64,000 nucleotides of DNA from Magnolia sinica (taxonomy: Eukaryota > Streptophyta > Magnoliopsida > Magnoliales > Magnoliaceae): positions 56,542,001 to 56,606,000 of the forward strand of contig NC_080590.1 in NCBI RefSeq assembly GCF_029962835.1. Reading direction: 5' to 3'. The notes under the pieces were generated by a model. That model saw only the letters and a list, made by a program, of their open reading frames with translations. It did not search any database and was not told where the DNA came from. The stretch's first letter is position 1, and every line of letters starts with the position of its first letter. Both the position numbers and the translations under genes were made by a program. Positions 57,310-64,000 of the stretch are shown here, one piece after another.

Positions 57310-57539
57310 CCCATGTGATTTGTATGTGTGATATCTGGACCGTTCATGTGATGTAGACCCATCCTAATGTACTTATTCTATATCCTCACCGTCTGTCCCT
57401 TGTTGGGACGTGGGACCCACCCACACATGCTGCACATGTAGGGTGGGCCCCTATCTTGATAATATGTTATATATCATGCTGTCCATTTTGCTTCTCGGTA
57501 TGGGCGCACCATGATGCATGTGTGGGACCCACTATCCAT

Positions 57540-58240
57540 CTATTTTTGCCCAATCATGGGCTGCCTTATGAGGCCCACCTTCAATGTGTTTACAGCTCAT
57601 CCATGAGGCCCATATTGATGTATTTGTGGTCCATCTATGAGGCCCACTTTGATGAACTTTGTGGCCCATCCATCAGGCTCACTTTGATGTATTTTGTGGA
57701 CCAATCGAGGGCCCATTTGATATACATGAGGCCTATGGGTTAAGGCCCATTGTGATGTATTAGGGCCCATGGGTTGAGGCCCATTGTGATGTATAAGGGC
57801 CCGTGGGTTGAGACCCATGGTGATGTATTTGGAGCCCATGAGTTAAGGCCCACTATGATGTATTAGGGCCTATGGGTTGTGGCCCATTGTGATGTATTAG
57901 GGCCTGTGGGTTGATACCCATTGTGATGTGTTTCTGACCCATTTGGCAAAGCCGATTGTAATGTATTTGGAGCCCATGGTTTGAGGCCCATTGTGGTGTA
58001 TTTGGGGCCCATGGGTTAAGGCCCATTGTGATGTATTCAAGGCCTGTTATCGAGGCCCACCTTCATGTGTATGAGGTTGTTGTTGAGGCCCACCTTGATA
58101 TGAATGTAAGGCCCATGTTATGAGGCCTATTGTGATGTATTAGGGCCCGTGGGTTAAGGCCCATTTGATGTATTTGAGGCCCATGGGTCGAGGCCCAATG
58201 AGATGTATACAAGGTCTATTACATTGTGTGATTCCACCAT
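57540..58240 (-). repeat. Inverted GGGCCTCAT-type array of X unit E
   Basis: About 15-20 degenerate units of the type GAGGCCCATTGTGATGTATT with AGGGCCCATGGGTT. This is the complement of the arrays at 27200 and 49860. Confidence 0.88.
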
Positions 58241-59887
58241 GGGTTATGTAATGACATTTATGGCGGGCCATGTCTTAGGAGCAATGTTGGTTTGATGTCC
58301 ACATTGTAAGAATAATGTTGGTTAAATGTCTGCATTATAACTCTCCCTAGGCCCCATTGATAGGCCCATACTTGTTGTGTGTAGGCCATCAAGGCCCATC
58401 TTCGTTGTAAGGATAGTTCATCACCATATAAAATGCTTAGTATAACTCCATTATTCATGCCCATACACATCATATGTATGCCTGATATGAGGAATGTTTG
58501 ATCATAGCATATGCCATTGGGCAGACTATTTACGAAACTCCTTATGAGACAGAGTGCCCACATTATCGTGCTATACGCGCACGATTACTGCATGAATGGA
58601 TAGTGTGACTCATGCATCTCGCATATATGTGACTTGATCATTGTATGCCCTAGCGACATCAGGGTCGTGGCCTCCACCGACACATCGTGGATAGCTAGAT
58701 GGGACACCGAAAATGCTTAGTTCTAGCACTGTGGGCACGTAGGATGTCCTTGGCTGAAAATTCCAAAACCTCCTTTGTACTAGGAGATGCTCCAACATAT
58801 AGACTGAGTGAAATATGAGCACCGGTGCCTATACCATGAGGCCGTGTCTCCCACTGTGTCGTAGTCGGTTGAAAGGGGGTGTTGCCTTATCTGCCCGAGT
58901 GAGGGGGCTATAAGCTAGGCTGAGTATGGCCAACTCATAAATGGGTCCACTATCGACGAGCCGAGTAAGTATTGGCAGACTGCTGGCTAAGCGCATAGTG
59001 AAGTCTCTTCCACTCACTAGGCTATGCAGCTAGGGAGGAGGCAGTCGGTGTGGAGTGTAATAGACCCCGGTGATTTCCCTAGAGAGCAACTGTACTAATA
59101 TGTGGACTTATTGAGCAGTAATTGCATATCCATTCACTTATTCATTCACTATCCACTCGAGCTGGTGGTGCGTAACTATTTGTTACGTGTACCACGCATG
59201 GCCAGGATTTCGGTTGGGTGCGCGACTAACCTGAGATTAGGAGTTTACCACATTGAGTCTGACTATCCAAATTTAGGTATGGGACTGGTTTAGATAGAAG
59301 TCTCTTGTGGTGGACCCCATAGCCTGTGATACTACGTACTATCATCCCAACTTCACATTCCAGCATAGTCATTTCATTTGCACCGTATATTACATTACAT
59401 CCGCAGTATTTAGAATTTTGGGTTACTATGTTTTTACACTTATATGGCCTAGATGAGGTTGATGGTATTCGTGGCTCATTAGGATTTGTATATTGCATTG
59501 CATCCTTAGCATCTGTTATTATCTTGTTATGTGTTGCATCGCATAGCCTTGGTACGGCTGATAGCACTCATGGACTTATCAGTATATTTATGCTTACTCT
59601 AATATCATATGATTTATGATCTTGTCAATATTTTCCGATGATGTATGATTTATAGGCTTTATGATATACTTGACACTTATCTTGGGCACACACTTTCACC
59701 ACCCTCTAAGCTTTTGTAAGCTTATACATGATAGATGCGTGCAGGTGGCGTTAGGTTGCAGCAGCGTTGAGCTTGGAGTGTGCAGCGGCCCTCTGGAGCT
59801 TTGATTTCGATATATGTATTTCCCTTTCAGCATTGTATCTAAATGTTTATATTAGTGGATATGTGATGATGATGTTGCCTTATGGTC

Positions 59888-60420
59888 TACAAGGCTGTGT
59901 TATAGGGCATGAGCTCTCGACCTTCGAGTAGGTAGTACTGAGGGCTCAAATTTATGAGGCTGACTGGGCTGGTACGCAGAGCGATCGTGATCGGAGGAGA
60001 GACCGGAAGAGGCTATCCCCCTTTGGTGGCTCCCAATAGCAGCAGCGTCGACAGCGGTAGAGGCACACGACCCGCCGAGCACTAGCGGCACCTCCAACAC
60101 CACCCCAGAAGCTGTTTGTAGGGACGTGTTTTTAATGCGGTGGAGTAGGGCACCGTATGCAGGAGTGCCCCCGCCCTTAGTAGGAGCAGCAATAGCCGAG
60201 AGCACCTCAGCAACCTCCACAGTAGCAGCGACCACAATCACCTCCCCTGTAGAGGCCCTAGCCACAGCCAAGACAATAGTATGGATTACCACAGCAGCAG
60301 CAGCAGAGCATCCTTAGAGGAGACAGGCACCTCCCCATCAGACTCAAGCTAGATTTTATGCAGCTCAGCTGGACCCGCAGTCCTCTTGAGGAGTCGTCGA
60401 GGGTATTCTTCCTGTCTCTA
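59888..60420 (+). pseudogene. Chromovirus gag C-terminus with zinc knuckle
   Basis: In the frame around 60110-60170 the translation gives CF, stop, CGGVGHRMQECP: a CX2CX4HX4C knuckle in which the residue before the second Cys is a nonsense codon (TAA). Flanking Gln/Ser/Arg-rich low-complexity text is usual for gag tails. The start is cut by the junction with X unit E. Confidence 0.72.
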
Positions 60421-61525
60421 CATGCATTGCTTGAGTTCTGTTCGATTCTAGTGCATCTCATTCTTTCATGTTCGAGGACTTCTACCATTTGACTAGATTA
60501 CCAATAGAGGCTACCCGTGAGGGATTGACCATATCGATGCCCATGGGGAAGACTACAGTGCTAGGCCGATGTTGTTTATCTTGCCTCATCTTAGTCGAGG
60601 AGACCTTCTTATCCACCGATTTGTTTGTGTTGCCAATGTCAGAGTTTGACGTCATCTTGGGCATGGATTGGCTTATTGAGTACCACATTATCTTGGACTG
60701 CTCCGCGAGGACAGTCATGTTCTATATACCAGGCTTGTCGCAGTTCTAGTTCATTGCCGAGCCTAGATGAGAGCCGCTGTCTTGTTTGATGTCATGTGCA
60801 GTAGAGGAGCCCGTGGCAATGAGTGTTGATCAGTTGCCGATTGTTTGCAATTTCCCCAATATATTCCAGGAGATTTTAGAATTACCACCACACCGATATA
60901 TTGAGTTCCAGATTGATCTTGTGCCCGGTACTGCACCCATCTAGAAGGCCCCATGTTGTATGATACCAATGGAGTTGTGAGAGCTGTAGCGGCAGTTGAA
61001 CGAGTTACATGAGTTGCATTTCATGCATTAAAGCAATTCGGCGTGGGGAGTGACGGTACTATTCGTCAGGAAGAAAGATGGCTCGTTGAGGCTCTGCGTG
61101 GATTACCGCGAGCTCAACCGGTTCACAATTAAGAACAATTATCCGCTCCCAAGGATTGATGATTTGTATGATCAGCTACAAGGTGCACAATTATTTTCGA
61201 AGATTGACCTGTGGTCCGGTTATCATCATATTCAAGTTCGAGAGGAGGACATCCTGAAGATGGCTTTTAGGATGCACTATGATCATTTTGAGTTTCAGGT
61301 CATGTCCTTCGGACTGAACAATGCACCTGTAATCTTTATGTAGTTGATGAATGGGGTCTTCTATCCTTATCTCAATCAATTTTTTGTGGTCATCATCGAC
61401 GACATTCTGATTTATTCGAGGACTCACAAGGACCATGAGCAGCATTTGGAGATCGCCTTGCAGACCTCCGTGCCCACTAGCTGTATGCAAAGCTGTAGAA
61501 GTATGAGTTTTGGCAGGAAGAGGTG
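60421..61525 (+). pseudogene. Chromovirus-type Ty3/gypsy protease and reverse transcriptase
   Basis: The protease region reads VLFDSSASHSFMFEDF, with the active-site DSG changed to DSS, and then FDVILGMDWL. After a stop-containing linker comes [76 protein letters not shown] and the catalytic VVIIDDILIYS. A TAG at 61341 and stops near 61490 break it. The element orientation is plus. It is cut at 61525 within the post-RT segment (EFWQEEV) by the copia 3 LTR; the five bases AGGTG (61521-61525) would be its target copy. A Tekay-like affiliation is likely from the protease and RT text but not proven. Confidence 0.9.
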
Positions 61526-62715
61526 TGAAAAGGCCAAGCTATCTGTCCTAGAGGGGGGGTGAATAGGACAATGCCAAATAAAACTTAAAACAACAAAATT
61601 AAAAAGAATATGATAGCCAAAATAAATCACAATGCAGGAAAGTAAAATAACCTCAAAATTCAGATCTTGAGAGGTTGATACAAATGTTATTCTAAGGACA
61701 ACCTTACACCAAAAACTAGAGTTTATGGTAGGACAACCTTATTTCTAGAAAGATTTTTGTATCAAATCTCAAACCGAAGAGGAATACAGAAACAAATACA
61801 AACTGAATTGAAATAAATTGTAATCACAAATGTATTGTTCTAGGGACAACCATACACCATAAAAATGGCAGGGCAACCTTACTGGAACAACTTTCAAAAG
61901 AAATTAAAATATCAAGCGATAAAGGAATAGCAGAAAATAAATTCTAAACTATTACAACATTCTCACAATGCTTGAATTAAATGATTACAACATTCACCAC
62001 CATACATACATCCCACAAAAAAAATAATTAAAGATTAGAAAAATAAATCAATCAACCACAACACAAGGGTTTATAGTGGTTCGCCTGTGTGTTCACCAAC
62101 TGTTAAATAATAACCACACAAAATGCTACTCCACTCCTAATATCCTCACACAAGGGATATTAGGGTTCACTAAAAATAGGTTTTCCCAAGTTCACCCAAA
62201 ACCTTTACAATTGTGTCTTTGTCTGTGGGCTTACACAATTAAAAAAACCCCACTTCTGAGTTTTCCTGGCTCTCCTCAGATAACGAATACAACAAGATTT
62301 TTCTAGCAAATCTTGAAAGAAACCAAAACAAAAAGGAATTTACAATTAATGTAAAATACCTTATTATCTCCTTCGTTGTAGCAGCCCGGTAGAACCAAAT
62401 CAGAGTATATGATTGAATGTCCAAGTTCAATGTCCAGTACTCAATTACAATGGTTCTAATTCTAATAGATTTTAAATTAAACCAAATAGGGCTTGCCTTA
62501 ATTGATTTTGATTCCAAAGAAAGGGAATAATAATTCCTCTTATCAAATCAGATTGGAATAGCAGAAACAAAATCAATTAAAATAAAGCTAAGGAAAGAGA
62601 ATATTAAATAAGCACACTTAGCTTAGATGGAGCACAAAATTATCTCTCAGAAGTTCGACAAAGATTGGCTTGAATAGATTAATTAATTCAATGATTTCTT
62701 CTGAGATTCGTGCAC

Positions 62716-62723
62716 TATTTATA
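62716..62723 (-). promoter_or_regulatory. TATA box of copia 3 LTR
   Basis: CTATAAATAG on the minus strand, 20-30 bp downstream of the motif array in the sense direction, as in copia 2. Confidence 0.65.
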
Positions 62724-62739
62724 GGTGAGCAGATCGCGT

Positions 62740-63120
62740 CTTCGACTGGTCTAGGGAGCTCTTCGACTAGTCGAAGCAACAACAGATATTTGAAAAATCT
62801 GGCGGGATATGCTCTGACCGTTCTACGACTAGTCGAAGGTCTCCTTCGACTGGTCGTAGGTCACGTACGACTGGTCGTAGGTTTCCTTCGACTGGTCGAA
62901 GAAACTATTAACCATCACTGGAATTCGAGTTGAAGATGTTCGACTGGTCGAAGATGCAGTCGACACTGTTCATACGACTGGTCGAACAAATTCCTGGACT
63001 AGTCGAAGCCTAACAGATTTTATCCGGAATTTGTAACAAACTCACGACTAATCGAGGAATTTCTTAGACTGGTCGAAGCAAGTCTAGGACTAGTCGAAGA
63101 AGACTTAGGACTAGTCGAAG
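62740..63120. repeat. CGACTAGTCG/CGACTGGTCG motif array in copia 3 U3
   Basis: At least a dozen copies, many with intact arms: TTCGACTGGTCGAA, CTACGACTAGTCGAAGG, TACGACTGGTCGTAGG, GGACTAGTCGAAG. More regular than in copia 2. Confidence 0.9.
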
Positions 63121-63550
63121 AACGGACCAATCATATGAAAAATAAACATTCGGTTTATGTATCCGAAATGACCTACTTCTAAGGTCAACCTATGGTCAGT
63201 CAAACCTCAATCATGAAGTATGGACATTGAAACATTAGGAACAAGTGACCTTGAAGTATGAGCCTTGAAGTCTTGATGTAGATCAATCTTGAAATCTTGA
63301 TGTAACTCAATCTTGAAAGGGTCTTGAGTTTTTGACAAACTGCCTTGTACTCTTCTTGAAGTCTTGCAGCTTGAGTTTTGTCTTGTGAGCTGTTCTTGCA
63401 TTCAAGATTGATCCTTGTACTTGTGAGCTTTGCTTGAGCTTTAGCTTGATTATGAATGTTGATCCTTGAGAGAGCTTATAACAGAGTATAATAGTGATTT
63501 TGGCACCACAAATTTGACAACAAACAGGGATATAAACTATAACACTGACA

Positions 63551-63790
63551 ATCTCCTCCTTTGTCAAATTAGTGACAAAACACATAACCAAGATAAACAA
63601 AAGTAAAACAACTGATTACCTGCAAATCAATATTCAATATTCAATATTCAACATTCAACCAGTTTCATTCAACAGGCTCAAACATACTCCCCCTGACTCC
63701 CCCTGAGTAACATAACCAATGCTACTCCTCTCACAATCACATTAAGAACAAACCATTCTCCCCCTTTTTGTCATAATATGACAAAGGAGA
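63551..63790 (-). promoter_or_regulatory. Copia 3 polypurine tracts
   Basis: On the minus strand: AGGAGGAGAT next to the LTR, then AGGGGGAGTCAGGGGGAGTA (63690-63712) and AAAAAGGGGGAGAATGG (63757-63773), the multiple PPT pattern seen in copia 2 (24057-24365). Confidence 0.85.
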
Positions 63791-63974
63791 ACTAAATAAA
63801 GGAATACATGAGAGTAAACATGAGGAGTTATGAGAGTATAGCAAAATAGTGATAGAGATACGCAGCATTGCTTTACATAGAATAAAATCAAGCATAAAAC
63901 ATAGATAGTATCAAACTCAAAGTCAATCAAGTGCTAAGTTATAAAGTTATTACAGACCAGAAGTCTCATATAAA

Positions 63975-64000
63975 CTACTCAGAACCAGAACCAGATGATG
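63975..64000 (-). pseudogene. Copia 3 third ORF, extreme C-terminus (cut by window edge)
   Basis: The minus-strand codons give SSGSGSE and stop (TAG at 63977-63975), parallel to the SSGSD end of the copia 2 third ORF. Only the last eight codons are in the window; whether the gene is intact cannot be seen. Confidence 0.5.

Larger units (their letters stand above)
54930..59887 (-). mobile_element. Family X unit E, minus orientation, both ends missing
   Basis: Aligns inverted with X1: the left end begins at GGTAACCTACGACC, about 70 bp inside the unit, and the right end (GATGATGATGTTGCC) corresponds to position about 500 of the first X copy, so the TGTCACG terminus is missing. It lacks the AATCGG minisatellite; the blocks that flank it in other copies are joined directly near 58250. 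A CT tract lies at 57271-57306 and an inverted GGGCCTCAT array at 57540-58240. The right junction joins chromovirus gag. Confidence 0.8.
61526..63550 (-). mobile_element. 3' LTR of Sirevirus copia 3, minus orientation
   Basis: On the plus strand it runs TGAAAAGGCCAAGC...AACACTGACA. Inverted, it matches the copia 2 LTR in the start (TGTCAGTGTTATAGTTTATA), the U3 motif array, the TATA box (62716-62723), the TATAGTGGTTCGCC block and the CCCCTCTAGGACAGATAGCTT end. PPT and third-ORF remnants follow on its right, so this is the 3' LTR and the body of the element lies beyond the window. Confidence 0.92.

Overview
This window looks like a stretch of intergenic heterochromatin from a large flowering-plant nuclear genome. 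I found no host gene, tRNA or rRNA. Nearly everything recognisable is a transposable element (TE) or a TE fragment: Ty3/gypsy Athila-type elements, Ty1/copia Sirevirus-type elements, a Ty3 chromovirus, a CACTA (En/Spm) transposase remnant, a MITE, and repeated copies of a non-coding TG...CA unit of about 6 kb that I call family X. The GTGGGNCCCAC / CCGTCCATCC modules inside family X remind me of magnoliid genomes, but that is recollection, not proof. Most reading frames carry nonsense codons or frameshifts, many of the C-to-T or G-to-A kind expected from decay of methylated DNA.

Left half (1-37864) is a nest that can be unfolded exactly. The host layer is a minus-strand Sirevirus (copia 1; 5' LTR 36445-37864, gag 36400-35459, continuing at 7692-7554). 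Two Athila elements sit in its gag. Athila A (minus strand, 1295-7553, running off the left edge) carries a solo Athila LTR in gag (3259-4800, TSD CTTAG) and a family X copy in its reverse transcriptase (1-1294). Athila B (plus strand, 7693-35458, TSD TAGAY) carries a complete family X copy in its reverse transcriptase (13448-29978, TSD TTCAT). That X copy in turn carries a full Sirevirus, copia 2 (15635-26234, TSD GAATC), with LTRs, gag-pol, a third ORF and multiple polypurine tracts.

Right half (37865-64000) is a more broken mosaic. In order: the start of an X copy; a minus-strand Athila LTR (38959-40459); unassigned DNA with a 548-bp MITE (40954-41501); a 3.1-kb gypsy solo LTR (42451-45561, TSD CATAT); a CACTA tnp2-like transposase start split by a truncated X copy (46484-52471) that is flanked by an exact 156-bp direct repeat; two more X fragments (53337-59887); a chromovirus gag-PR-RT fragment (59888-61525); and the 3' end of another minus-strand Sirevirus (copia 3, 61526-64000).

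Three things stand out. (1) The X insertion at 46484-52471 has neither natural terminus but is bracketed by an identical 156-bp duplication of the CACTA target, which looks like break repair rather than transposition. (2) LTRs of both copia (Sirevirus) and gypsy (Athila) elements carry, just upstream of the TATA box, arrays of short inverted-arm motifs. The motif sequence differs between arrays, but the architecture (6-7 bp arms, 1-2 bp spacer) is the same, and gypsy and copia elements share motif types. (3) One such array also lies inside copia 2, between pol and the third ORF, where it could serve an internal promoter.
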